Part shown: in pieces, positions 49,892 through 62,513 of the stretch | How the letters are laid out: each line of letters starts with the position of its first letter | Numbering within the stretch: the first letter of the stretch is position 1 | Assembly: GCA_964304625.1 (NCBI GenBank) | Contig: OZ199839.1 | Coordinates: 7,006,001 to 7,070,000 of the forward strand | Direction: 5' to 3' | DNA from: Kudoa neothunni | Lineage: Eukaryota; Cnidaria | Length of the DNA: 64,000 bases | Position numbers and translations under genes: made by a program | The notes under the pieces: generated by a model | Database searches by the model: none | The model's input: only the letters and a program-made list of their open reading frames with translations | What the model was told of the DNA's origin: nothing

Positions 49892-52800
49892 CCCTTACAG
49901 GACGGCGTTCAGAAAATGTGCGTATGTTCCGGTGTGGGGTCCGCGCGGACCCCAGCGAATAGTTCATTATGTAAGCGCAATTTTTATAATAACTAGCATT
50001 TTATACGATTAATATATTATAAAGATAAGAAAACAATTATTAGTTGGTTAAAAATTATCTATATATATATTTGTAAAAAATGGATAGATTAGCAGAATTT
50101 TCCCACTGAAGGCAAAGCTTCACAAAATGACTGTGACACTCTCGCACGGCACCGATAGGCAGTATAAAATAGCTTTTTCATGACATAGATTAAGACATTT
50201 AGTAGCATTGTTTGTATTCAAGAATATTTAAAGGACCAGCTAGCCACGCCAAACAGCGCTTTCCGAGTAACTCTCGTTAATCTTTTTATAGCGCAGAGAA
50301 TTATGATTATAACAAAATTGTCATTTGTTAATAAACATAGAAATCACATAATATAATATTTTTATTAATAAAATATTACATTGATTTTATTTTACATACC
50401 AATGACAGAATTACTTATTCGCTATAAAATAAAAAACTTATTTTTAAACTTGTAAGCTTAAATTAAACATCGATGCATGTAAAGTCCTCAAAAATTGATA
50501 TCCATATCTACACAGTACGTTTATTTTATCAGAGTATTTTTTCATTTAGAAGACATTTTTATTTCTATGTGATTTTAAAAATTAAAAAATAATACGGAAT
50601 ACTAGCTCGATGTTTTTTGGATAATTTCATCAAAGCCAATTCAAAAAAATATAATAAATAAAATAATAAACGGCGTTGAATATTTCGGAATTAAAACTAT
50701 TATATGCGGTAAATATTAGTCACCGAAACATTAATTTAATAAATGTTAAATTTTAGAAAGATTATTTTGCTAAATTATAATAAAAATTTGTGTTTATTTT
50801 AGTTTCTGTTTGGCTTTAGTTTTTTGTCATGAAATGTTAGAATAATTCTGAGAGATTTGTCTAAACTTTAATTTAAAATAAATTCATATATAAAATTCAA
50901 ACTCTTGTCATGCTGAACAACCATTGGTTTGAACATGTCGAAAAGTGAGGAAAAATTATTTCTAATTTGAAAATCTTAATCAAATACGTATATAATTAAA
51001 AATATTTTTTATAATGCAGTAAAAGAATGAGCCAATATAAAATAGATTTAACTTACGTTAGACAGGATAATAATTCAACAATAAACTAAGCACTCAAAAT
51101 CATCCTGACAATCTGGGCAAGCGATTATAATTTTCTGGGTTTTATGAAGTAAGCGAATTAGCTTGTTACAAGAAGAACATTTTGTGTTGGTTTTCCTATC
51201 CATGTTACGCGGGAAACATACGCACTATCCCTTTTTAGATGACGTTGAATCATTTTGCATATTTGAGTTGGAATTGGAGATAAAGCTATTGAATATTTTG
51301 ACTCCGTATTGTAAATCTGAAATGATACCTAGTAAAGGTTTCTTGACGACGCAATACGTTAGAGGTGACCAATTGAATCCCTAATTCTCGAAGGAAGGTT
51401 TGACGTCCGACTGCGATCATTCGAACGCCAATCAAGTTATTTGGTCGTCCATATTATATATGCCATTTAATGCAGATATATCGATCAGATCCATGAAAAC
51501 ACGGAATGGCAACCGATTCGTTCTTCTATAACAACCATAAAGGTTGGTCATCCGGTTTCCCATTGTCAACTGCCCCTTTTGTGTGATTGTAATGAACGAT
51601 AAGTTCAGGTCTTTTTTTATCACCTTTTCAATGGCACCATCATGGAACTCTGTTGATAATAAAATGACATTTTTGTTTTTCTGGAGAGCATATTAAACTA
51701 TGGCTAAGTCATCGAAGAAACAAAAAAATGAGGAATTTTCATCACGATTTTTCACACTCAGCATATTTTTTGGGATGTATCGGTAATTTTTTCGCATAAT
51801 TCCAGTCAGTGTTGTTGTATCCTCGAGTGCACGCGGCAAAAAGAAAAAAAATGAAGGAAACTCAAAAAAAGTGAGAAATGGCAATGTTAATAAAAAAAAC
51901 GTTATATATGATGAGGGATGCCAAAAACTGATTCCATACTGGGCCAAAATAACGCATCTGTGAGGCGGACACTACACCCGATTGCCGAACATGTGTACAT
52001 TCACCTCTGGGCATTCCTATGTGAATTTTACCCAGATTCGAGGTGTACCGTTTTGTGGTTAACCGAATTACACACTAATTGGCAATCGGAGTAGTCCCGC
52101 CTGATGATTCTGGCTCCCTTGAAATCGTTAACGGTTGGTCACGATACCCAACAAATGTTAAATCATTTTTTAGTAAAAATAAGGCTAGGGGAACGGATGT
52201 AAAAAAGTTGTCAGTCGCTATACCACAACGAGTTCCATAATAAGGAGAAACTAAATCCTTGACGACTCGTTCTCCTTTGTTTTTCTCCCTGATACCGTTA
52301 ACTCTACCAAGGTAAGGTTGGGTATTTAATAGGTATGATGTATCCACATCTGAAGCCACCCACAATTTCATCCCGAAGCGATCGGGTTTATTCTTCAAGT
52401 AAATACGAAAAGTGCACCTTCCGCGAAATGAAACCATTCCTTCATCTACATTTATATGTGTACCCGGCGAGTAATTCCGTGTGAACGAGGAATTTAAATC
52501 GCAAAAGATTTCTTGCATTGCTTCAAATTTGTTGCCAGATGTTCTCATTCTTGATGCTCTCGTGAGTCGATCACCAAAACGGATCGTTCTGTATATCTGG
52601 CGAAAAAAATGCTGTTTGAACAATGGGTTTAAATTCCGAAGATTTCTGAGTGAAAATTTGGCTCCATTACATCTGCCAGATATGATCATGATTCCAATAA
52701 AAGCCTTCAACTCTTCCGCGGTTATGATATCCTTATCGCTATATTTTTCATTCGATAGGCGATACTTATTGGTAAAATATGATATTTTTTTCCAACACAA

Positions 52801-53601
52801 TATTCGAAAAAATAGCGATAATGTTTTCATAATCGTTTGTTCATTTTTAGACTCTTCTGTGAGTCCAGCTTTTGACAAGTCTAGATTGTGTTTTTTGTTT
52901 TTCCACCTCATTTTTTCACTGCGACTCCATTTGAATCAAATGCTGGAGTAATAAATTTCCACTAAATTTTCTAAATCATCATTATCTTCATTGCTAGATG
53001 AGGAATCCATTGTTACTACAATATCATCGCAATCTGAAATATCAGATAGCGGTCCCTCTGAATCAAGATCACTGTCGATTTCATCATTCTCAACAGGATC
53101 ACTTAATAGATCATCAGAATTTTCTTTTGGCATCACTCTATTCGAATTTAATTAAAAAAACAATGACTAATAATTCACTTATATTGTACACAAACAGCGT
53201 GGATTTGAATTTAAGCCTCCAATCCTTCAATAATCTATGGGTATATATATATGTATTGGTATTTGTCGGGCGATGATATAAAATGTTAGAAATACAAGTA
53301 TATTGATTTAAAATATAATTAAAACACATATTTAATGAATTTTCATTAATTATTTTATTTTATATAATAATCTCAATTAAAAAGCTAATTAAATAACCCC
53401 TTTATCAAAAACATGCACGAAAGAAGTAAGTTTATTTCAATTAATTTTAAATATAAAAAAACTTTAAAAGGAATATAAGAAAAACTAATACCTTCTTTTG
53501 GAATTCATGGGATTAAAATTTTTTTTTATTTATAAAGCGAAGAGAAAACACAAGAATACAAAAATTGGGGTCCGTATGAACCCCACACCGTCCCACGAGG
53601 A
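49892..53601 (-). mobile_element. piggyBac transposon inserted at TTAA, decayed
   Basis: TTAA at 49888-49891 and 53602-53605 flank the element. Ends are CCCTTACAGGACGG (left) and, inverted, TCCTCGTGGGACGG (right), followed on both sides by related CGGTGTGGGGT...CGGACCCC blocks (21 of 25 positions agree). The left block contains a perfect palindrome at 49936-49953. The transposase is on the minus strand from 53136 to about 51085: an acidic N-terminus (ENDEIDSDLDSEGPLSD), IGIMIISGRCNG, then the DDE core with INVDEGMVSFRGRCTFR, VASDVDTSYLLN and IATDNFFTSVPLALFLL (three catalytic Asp), RYIPKNMLSV, YRRTNRLPFRVFMDL and a C-terminal Cys-rich end (TKCSSCNKLI). A stop follows the N-terminal part and more lie after residue TTPIAN, so it is inactive. 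Confidence 0.9.
49936..49953. repeat. Perfect 18-bp subterminal palindrome of piggyBac
   Basis: GGGGTCCGCGCGGACCCC is self-complementary and strikingly GC-rich in this AT-rich region; the right end has a diverged copy at about 53568-53585. Confidence 0.9.
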
Positions 53602-53605
53602 TTAA

Positions 53606-55178
53606 TACAAAAATAAGTTTAAAAGCTATCAATATTTATTAATTTCACCATAATAACGAAATAGCTTTAACACTGAAACACTCATAATATTATTCTATAA
53701 TGTCGTTATTAACCAATATGTATATAATCATATCAAATATAATTACTCCAAAATTATTAATCAGACGCCAAAATAATGTAACTACGACGAAATATAAATA
53801 AAAAAAATTACATGTGATTTCATTTCATTTCGTTAAATTTACACCAATTATTATCGCAAATCTATATTAGATTTTAATAACTCTTATATTATTCCGTTTA
53901 TTTAATTATAACAATTCTAAGTTATAATCGCATTAGAATATGCTGATTTTGAATTTAAACCCCTCTTTAGTGATTACAATATCCAAAAAAACATGCTTTT
54001 ATTCATAAATTTAGTAATTTATTATTGATGATTTTAGTATTTCAGGATTTTGACATCCTTATTGTTGACATGTAGCCTGGACAAAAAATTTTAAAACTAC
54101 AGTACATAAAAAACTAATGCTTAAAGCTTAAAAAATGGCATTAAATATATTCTATCGACAAATTTCCTACTTTTGAGCTAAATATTTGCGCATGCTTTCC
54201 AAGGTACCAGCGATTCTGATATGGAGGAGAAATAACGATAAATAACATAAAAACTCCAGTCTCTAGTCTTAAATTATAAATAAATATGCTTGTAAAAAAT
54301 ATTTCAATCAAACCACACTTTGTAAATTCAAATTCAAAATCGAAAGGGAAATCGTTTATGTATATTGCATAAGAGATTAAACTAATTTTTGACGAATAAA
54401 AATAAAACAAATCCAAACAAAACCACATTTAAGTCAATAACGAGGATTCGCGACCCCTCCGAATGTTCATGACCAGTAAATAAGTGAGAATTTTATATTA
54501 TAATTTTTGATGTTGTTTCGTCATCAGTCAATATTTAAAATTGTGTTGTGGTGATGTTGAGCAAAATTGAGAATGCGAGGCATGCGCAATCATGTTAAAT
54601 TTTGGGGCCACATATTCCGTGACTACCAATTTTGCCGTGTAAACATTTTTCTGCCAATTTCCACTAAATATTTAAAATATATAGATAAAAACAAAGCTTA
54701 TTAGAATGAAGTATCGGGATTATTTGAAGATTCATTAATTTTAAGAAAATAGACAATTTTACGTAGATAGACTCATTTTGTTTTGACTTTATAATTGTGT
54801 TATTTCCGGTTAATAAAAATTCTCGTATTTAAATTTTTTATAATAATTTTTTCCAATAAAATAAAACTCAATATGTTAATATTTTAACCTGTAAATTCAA
54901 TAACACAATTTTATCAGATTTCAAATTAATAAAAACTATATCTACTGTTAGGTCATAAAAAACTAGTTTAAAGTTAATATAAAATGGGAAAAAATCTTTT
55001 GAAATCACATAATTTCATAAAAATAAACATCGGATATCCTATTTTCTCTCTAAGGTTACATGCAAAAATTCAAAAAAACAATAATTGTAACTAACGACTT
55101 CAACATTAAATAATGCTACATGATCAAATAATTTTCTTAATAAATGCTCCTTATAAAATATAGTTAACAAAAATTAAC
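53606..55178. other. Intergenic, nothing recognised
   Basis: AT-rich spacer between piggyBac and the membrane-protein gene. The open frame 54141-54428 on the minus strand has no family pattern. No continuation of the MULE after the piggyBac could be seen. Confidence 0.45.
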
Positions 55179-58100
55179 TTAATCTCTTTTCTTCTTCATT
55201 ACCACGATTCCAACTATCGCTAAGACCACAACCACAGCAACACAGGCAATGATGATTCTATAAAAGGTTAGTTCAAGTATTAACATTTAAAAATGTTTAC
55301 ATAAGTTTGGTTTTATCCCTAAAAAATATTAAATTAAATACAAAAATATTACTAAGCTCACCCTGAACTACTCTTTGCTCCTACGATATATAACATTAAA
55401 TTACATTGTGAACAAACGATATACCTTGTTGTATGTCAGCACCCCCAAAAATTGTATCATCTTGAGCACTGTAAACAGTCAAATAATAGTTATTTCCATC
55501 AGGTAAATTATTTATTTTGAATTCTTTACAGGTCACAAAAGCAGCACATTTGTCCACATTTCTTCTCATGCAAGATTTTACTATCGCATTAGACTTGACA
55601 CTACTGTTACGTAACTCCCATTTGCATTTTGATTTATCGTTCATAGTGGCTGGAAGTGTGGTGGTTACAATGAAACTGTTCCCATCACGTGTAATGACGA
55701 CTGATATCAATTTTGAGGAGTCAGTTGGGTTTACTTGTGGTGCACCTAATATAAAGTTTCGTTTACAAAATTCTTAATAGAGACATTAATTGAAGCATTA
55801 ATTGTAGTACTTGATTCTATGATATGCTCCTTTTCTGAAGATTTTCCGATAGCTGTGATTAAAATTTTGTATGTATTTGCTGCTTCATACTCGGGAAATG
55901 TTATGGAACTGCAAAGGGGATTTGAAGAACAGGTGTTTGTGCTGTCAGCGGCCTCAGCAAGCTGTGTATCTGAAGTGCCCGGAACTGAAGATTTCGCTGC
56001 CGTCATTGGGCCACCATCTGCTACCATTGGCACAGCAATTCTAGCTATGTTGAGATCTACAGAACTTGAACTGGAAGGAGTATCTGAAACGGGATTTGGT
56101 GCTACTGGAGTGGCAACAGATGTCGTTACTTTCGGCACCACTGGACATGTGTAATAATCTGTGTAATCGTTACCAGTCTTCATTTGTACGATATAACTGC
56201 AAATTGCACTTGGATCCACAGAATTTAATCGTGCCTTTAATAACAAACCATCCAATGTGATCTTATGTGTTATCGTTAATGTTGTTAACGCTATTAAATA
56301 TTTAAAGAGTGAATTATAACTTCAATAACCTGTTCGTATATCTGTGTAATCTTTTATGCCGTAATCCTTATGTGCGATCACTCTGATGTCATAAGGTTTG
56401 TTTGGCTCGAGGTCTTCTATCGTAACTTGTTCACCACATATTCCTCTACATGGAGTGTTGCCATTACATTTCGCGTGGAAAAAGCTGTCCAATCCAGTCG
56501 GACTCACCAAATACTCACAGGTAGGATCAGTTTTCTTTTGTTCATTTGTAGTTGAGGTAGTAGCTATAGCTGTAAGAGATACTGACGTGTCTGTCTTTAT
56601 AGGATCAATGGTCGCATAATTTTTGTTGCTTTCCTTTGCTATATAATTCCTTATTTTATAAAATAAATATATTGATTTACTTGTTCTTATGAATATATGT
56701 TCTTTAAAATCCGTTGGATTATTAATGTTTTCAGGTGTAATTTCAAGTATGTATGCTTTTCCTGCTGCAAGTTGTTGAATCACCAATTCAGAACATTCAG
56801 TTTTGCATTTTTGATTATCGGAGCTAGTCTGGTCACACTTAGTTTCTTCTAAACTTTCTTGTTTAATTTTGTCTGCTAGATAGTGTTTAAGAGTACACTT
56901 AGTAAATTTTAGACCAGTTCCTTGATTTAATGCCGCACTATCAAATGACACTCCCTGATGCGTGTATTTTGACAGGAAACCTCCAGTTGATTCAGTGATC
57001 GCTAAGGATAATAATGAAAACAACGCGTATTAATACAAAGATTACCAAATTTAGTATGTTTGTAACCGTCCAAACTACTACCAGTAAGACTTATGCCATG
57101 ATGTCTGGTTTGAATCAAAATTCCGTAAATTACTTTGTTTGCAATACCGTTTAACACAATATCCTTACAAGGAGCATAACAGCTTTTGTCGGCTCCGCCA
57201 CAAACAGACGTATATGATCTATCAGTTTCTGCACTCAGGCCATCTTTAAGTCTGAACAAGCATATTTCAGATGACGGGGAGTTAGTGAATTTAATTTCTA
57301 CTTTGTTTTCAGTTTTAGCTACGACATAAAACTGAGGCTGATAAATGGCTATGTTTTGCTTCATATATCGATTGGGCATATTGTAAAAGAAACCGGGATA
57401 ATTTTTGCACCTCACTTCGTAATGAGGTAACAATAAATCAAAATCAACTTTGTTTGCTGCATTCGCATCATCACATTTGCTTCCCGCGGTACCTTCTACA
57501 TATTTGACATCTTTGTAATAAATAGGGCAATCTACAGGTGCACATGTTTTTGTTACGAATTTCAGCTGATTAGCTTCTGTAGACACGGTAATTTGTGGAT
57601 TAGCCAACAACGCTAAATTTAATTTATTTTTATGTTAAATTTAATTAATTTACGTATTGAATATCCGAATACTTTTGATCCTGCTCCTTGAGTTTTCGTT
57701 TTAACCTCATCTGTGGAATCGCCTACGTAGACGAATATGTATTTGGTTCTTGGTGACAGCGAATTGTAAACAATAGTATTCTCATTTGTACCGCAATCGA
57801 CAACACAAGTATTTTCGCCAGCGTCAGTAACTTTAGCAGTGCAACCGTCGATATCTTTAAATTCAGCTGTTGTTGTACTACCAGTAGTAGCTGCGATTTC
57901 CGCCTCGTTGGATCGCTTTAAAAGGCATTTATTGCCCTGTGGATAATCACTTCCTCCAAGATTGAGCTTAATTTTATCTGGATTATTATCTGAACTTTTC
58001 ACAATCTGGTATTTCAGCGTTTTCGCTGGAGGTGTAACTGCAGGTGATGCCGCAGCTGTAGGATTTGAAGTTTCATCAGTGTTGACAATGTTTGATATTA

Positions 58101-58181
58101 AAACACCTAAACTTATGTTAGTATTCAAATTAACTTAGAATTATACCCAAAACAAGATAGAGAAGTCCAGCTGTCTTCATG
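55179..58181 (-). CDS. Large type I membrane protein with repeated Cys-bearing FN3-like modules
   Basis: Nine exons on the minus strand: 58148-58181, 57654-58106, 57046-57612, 56681-57001, 56330-56638, 55811-56290, 55425-55745, 55362-55380 and 55179-55257; 2583 nt, 860 residues, no internal stop. A signal peptide (MKTAGLLYLVLG) is followed by an ectodomain of about six or seven modules, one transmembrane helix (IIIACVAVVVVLAIVGIVV) and a tiny basic tail (MKKKRD). Each module has a C-x-[LYW] strand (CLLKR, CLFRL, CTLKHY, CEYLV, CSYIV, CKWEL), two or three more Cys, then an L-P-x-x-x-Y-x-hydrophobic strand such as LSPRTKYIFVYVGD, LEPNKPYDIRVIAH and LPDGNNYYLTVYSA, which is the F-strand pattern of fibronectin type III. 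The first seven introns are all in phase 1. Linkers are Thr/Ser/Pro-rich. No known family is recognised; adhesion or host-facing surface roles are plausible but unproven. Confidence 0.8.
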
Positions 58182-58346
58182 GTTGACAACTAAAAGACTT
58201 ACCAATTGATGGTTCGGAATACAATTGACCCGAATTTCATTTATTTGTGGATATAACGATTCATTCATTGTAAGATATCAAAACTTAGACTAGATAATAA
58301 TTATTCAAATATTAATCTAAACAAATCATTTCCCATTTAGTTCAGT

Positions 58347-59230
58347 GGTTACCAACCTTTTGGGCATCTTCGAACCCTTGTACACACATTCATGGGTCTA
58401 TCGAACCCTTATCAATTAATATGAGAATTGTGTTAAGAATCCAGTGTATATATATATATATATATATTTAAAGCGCTAAGAAAAAAATACACATAATCAT
58501 TTTCCATCTTTTCAATCATAAAACAACAAATAATAAATAATGTGCATATATTACCAATGAGATTTCTGTTTCTGTTTTTCGGAAGTTATTATATGTATTT
58601 TTGGTTCAAATTTTGATAACGCTAGCCTCATCTCATTCGCTATCAACTTTATTTCTTGCTTTAGTTTTTATTCTAACAAGCGTTGAAAATGATTTTTCGC
58701 ACAGATAGGTTGAAACGAAAGGAATCATTATGTCAATGGCTGCTGTAGCCTACAGAAGGTATGATTTGAACTGATGACAACAGAATGTGGAGAGATAAGA
58801 TGTGGTAAAAATTTCTTGCTGTAACCTATTTTGCTGAAGTTCGATAATTTCGTCGAGAAATTTATCATCAAATCTCCAGCTGAGGTGCGAAACGGAAACG
58901 GATTTCTGAACCATATTGGGTATACAGCTCTTTGAGGAAAATAATCTTCCTTGGGAGTATTTAATTCATTTAAGTGGGTTATAATAGATTCCTTTATTTC
59001 TCGTAGAAGTGTAATGTTCTTGAAGCCGGAAATCTCCTCAAACATGTTTATGCAGTCGTCTAATAATAAAGAATTCGCAAAATTATTATTATTTACTCTA
59101 CGTTTCAATAGCAGCAATTTTTGTAAAAATGCGGTCAGATTTTCTTCTGCTTCAATAATATTAACTCCATCTCCTTGCACCTTTAGATTAAGATTATTGA
59201 GAGCTTCAAAAATATCTGGCATGTGAGCTA
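58347..59230 (-). mobile_element. hAT transposon fragment (ZBED5-like), 3' end with terminal repeat
   Basis: The terminal sequence CAGTGGTTACCAACCTTTTG begins at 58347. Minus-strand frames give the C-terminal half of a hAT transposase: MPDIFEALNNLNLKVQGDG, then HLNELNTPKEDYF, and the dimerisation segment STYLCEKSFSTLVRIKTK. The N-terminal half and the other terminal repeat are missing, so this is a truncated copy. A (TA)n tract lies at about 58443-58467. Confidence 0.8.
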
Positions 59231-60433
59231 AAGAAAATAAAAATATTTTATCTTTAAAATAATCGACACGATAATTTTTTTCTCTTTTAAAACTAATAAA
59301 AGTTCTATGCGTAATGCAAAAACGCAATCGAGCATAAGGTTTAAGATCGGTTCGGTTTTTAACCGAAACCGATTTTAAAATTAGCATAAGATTTTCGGGG
59401 AAATCGCACGTTTTTTAACGGCAGTAAAAATGATCAAAAATGGTGAGCGCTATTTGGAATTTTTTTGTTAAACTTGCCGATGAAAAGGCAAAATGAAAAA
59501 AGTGCAATGCTATACTTGTTTGCAAAAAACGTTCAACAAGCACATTTCATTCATATGCCAAGACCCATGGGATTGAATTAAAATCAAAGTAGTTCCCAAT
59601 CATTAATATTTTTAAATAAAAAATATAATCGTTCAAAGGTAAGCCATAATTGACAATTTTTCCAACAAAAGTCTATGGGAGTCCAATCTTGACTCTGATA
59701 TCGCGACACTGATTGTTTTTGACAATGTTCCAATTTGGAAAATTGACAGATGTATAACTTTAAGAAAATTGCTCAAAAAGGCACACGGAAAAAATTCCAA
59801 TGTCCAATGTCCAATTATGCAATTTTTAATTTATTTATCATTGCAGAAAACTCAATGACAATAAAAATTGAAAAAATTGTTGTGGGGTTAAACTCAAGAC
59901 CTGCACTCTGTTGTGACGAGTAGCCATCAAGGTCAAATAAACGTTTCCTTAATATCCAAGCCTATTTCGAAGGCGAAAAAATCTCTCTTGGTGTAACAAG
60001 AGTAACAGAAAGATGCACAGGTGTAGAATTGACGTCATTAACCCATTAAGGGTTACTGTTCTCTTTTCGGCACACGAATAAAGTAGGATTTTCTCTTTTG
60101 TCGAATAACCGATTTATTTATAAATTAAAATATTTCTTGGTATAGTCAATCAGTCATAATTTAAAAAATAAGAAGAAATTCTATTTTATGGTTTAAAAAA
60201 TATCGTGTTGTTTATGCTCAACCACTCATTTAGTACCAATAGTGAATTATTATGGCGGCATGAATCTATTTCCGTCCATAAATTTTCGATTCAATATTAT
60301 ATATGTGTGCAACCCAAAAGTTTGATTTTATTTGATGTGCGTTTGGAATTTAGAAAAGTATTAACAAAATAAACATGTGCCGAAAAAGGAGCAGTAACTC
60401 CTCCACATGGAAATCTTCAATTAATCTTTTAAC
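59231..60433. other. Spacer, nothing firmly recognised
   Basis: About 1.2 kb, AT-rich, no open frame with family pattern; likely further decayed transposon sequence. Confidence 0.4.
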
Positions 60434-61028
60434 ACAGGGGTTTTCAACCGGTTTTTTCAAATTTACACCCCAACATGGAAACCAAATTCATATTTACCTT
60501 AAGATTTTATACTGGTTTAGCTATAGCGGAAATTATTGAGGGGTAAATTCTGGATCTAAAAATCACGTATGCTTGCATAATGACAATTTTTAATCCTGTC
60601 AACTCGTCCACAAGCTGTATACAGATTTTATTTTTTAGATTTTGCTAAATCAAATTAATTCTTTCCCAACTCTTCGCTATTACGGGAGAGAAATAATTAA
60701 AAATAATCAAAAATAACGACAATTGAATATTATCTATCATGTAAATATTCATTTGAAATATTATTATTAGGCTACACCACTAAAAGATAAAGGAGGTATA
60801 AAAAGGAGACAGAATAGTTTTGTAAATAGCTGCTAAAAACTTATTCCTGAAAACATTTTAAGAATTTTTGCCAATTCATATTTAACTTAATAGCCCTGAA
60901 TAATTTAATTCCTTAGAGATCCGGAAGTACGTCACGAACCCATAATGCAAAAATTCTCCCTATCTAATTTTGATGATATTTAATTTACTCCGTGTCATTT
61001 TAATTTTACCCACGGTTGAGAACTCCCG
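60434..61028. mobile_element. hAT MITE related to the hAT at 39709-42229
   Basis: Left end CAGGGGTTTTCAACCGG and right end CACGGTTGAGAACTCCCG are inverted repeats. Flanking octamers TTTTAACA and CTTTAATA agree at 6 of 8. The first 170 bp match the reverse complement of the right end of the larger hAT (TTCATATTTA, TTTTATACTGGTTT, then a shared TGCTTGCATAATGAC block). About 595 bp, no coding capacity. Confidence 0.8.
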
Positions 61029-61189
61029 CTTTAATAGATTGTTGAAATTCGTGATATACGTACTTCGTTACAAAAATTTATTAGACGCTGTTAATGAATT
61101 CTGCGATAAAGATGACATGCTTTCGAAGTTGTATCACTCATTCTATAATCAATGTTGTGGATTTAATGGATAAGGAGGATAATTTGATG

Positions 61190-62240
61190 CCAAATTTAAT
61201 AGTGGATACTGGTGTAAGAATCGTACCCAAAATATGAGGAGAGATTGAGGTGCAGTATGAAAATAATTGGTGACTTTTTTGAAAATGAAGTTTCTCCTTT
61301 CTAAAAAATGATCTCCAAACAAAATAAGGTCTCAAACGTTCAACGATAATGCATAATTTGTTACCAGTTAAAATTTATGTGAAGAACCTGTATAAATTTT
61401 AGGAAAGAGTTGTCCTATAATGTTTTTCAACAATATTTTGACAAAAACATCATAATGATGATTTTAAAACGATCACACGTATATATTCAACAGAAAAACG
61501 ACCACATTTTTAATCTGACAGCCGAACAATTAAAAACTTTAATGGTATACGGTTACTTACCAGCCTACCATACGTTAACCTGGCAATATATGTGTTGGGA
61601 AGACGCTGTAGATTCTGGAGTAATGCTGGTGAATAAAGCGACGGTCTATAAACATTTCAAATCCATTAAGATATATCTCCATCTTAATGATAACGCGAGA
61701 ATAGACAAAGGCGATAAATTGTTGAAATAAAAAACCATTAATTGAAAAAATGAATATGAACTTAAGAAAGTATGGAATTTTTAACAGAAACATCATAAAT
61801 GTGCAGATGGTACCATATTAAGGACATAATTCCTGTAAGATGTTTAGGAGAGGGAAACCTTTACGCTTTGGTTTTAAAAATTAGATAATAAGATCTTCAT
61901 ATGATTACGCGTATACCTTTCTATTTACGATGGAAAGCCAACAGATGAGATTTGGAGTATGTGGTGTGAAACGTTTCATTGATGACTTAAGGGATGTGTC
62001 GAACCTTACATTGTTTGTTGATAATTTCATTTTTCGTCCTAAACAATTTTTTGCTATATTAACCGTAACACTGAAGCTTTTAATTGAGAAAACGATTCGA
62101 GGTACAAACGAAAATATATTTGATAATTCCACAAAAATTTTCTGCACTGATTGGCACGATATTAACCCTCCAGCGGGCTTTGGGTTAAAAAAGACCTCAG
62201 ATTTTTTTGATTTAATGTATGCATAAAATTATTATAAACT
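61190..62240 (+). mobile_element. piggyBac-like (PGBD-type) transposase remnant
   Basis: Plus-strand pieces: LTAEQLKTLMVYGYLPAYH, YMCWEDAVDSGVMLVNKAT, IKIYLHLNDNARIDKGDKL (matching the PGBD3-like LKTFLGICLLMGYxxLP...YW and LHxxDNxxLDKxDKF pattern), and further on SNLTLFVDNFIFRPKQFF with LIEKTIRGTNENIF. Stops separate the pieces, and no termini were found. It is a different subfamily from the piggyBac at 49892-53601. Confidence 0.65.
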
Positions 62241-62513
62241 TATGAGGAATATATGGGAAAATTCTGTCCAAGTAACGTTGAGAAAACAATCAATTACGTC
62301 ATAATTAATCCTCAATAATCTTATTCGGCAAGATTAAGTAGATATCGCGATAAATCGTTGTTATAATCCTTTATATATATAAAGGAGGACTGTCGGTATG
62401 TTTGTGTGTGAGGGTTGCCAGAAGATTAGCGAAAAAAGTACCAACAGTTAATCTGCGCAAAAAAAGATTAAGGATGAAAAAATCATAGTTATTTAAAATG
62501 TTTTTTAATCTAT

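Noticed and set aside
52481-52951. 156-codon plus-strand open frame
   Set aside because: It is antisense to the piggyBac transposase core, whose family motifs are on the minus strand.
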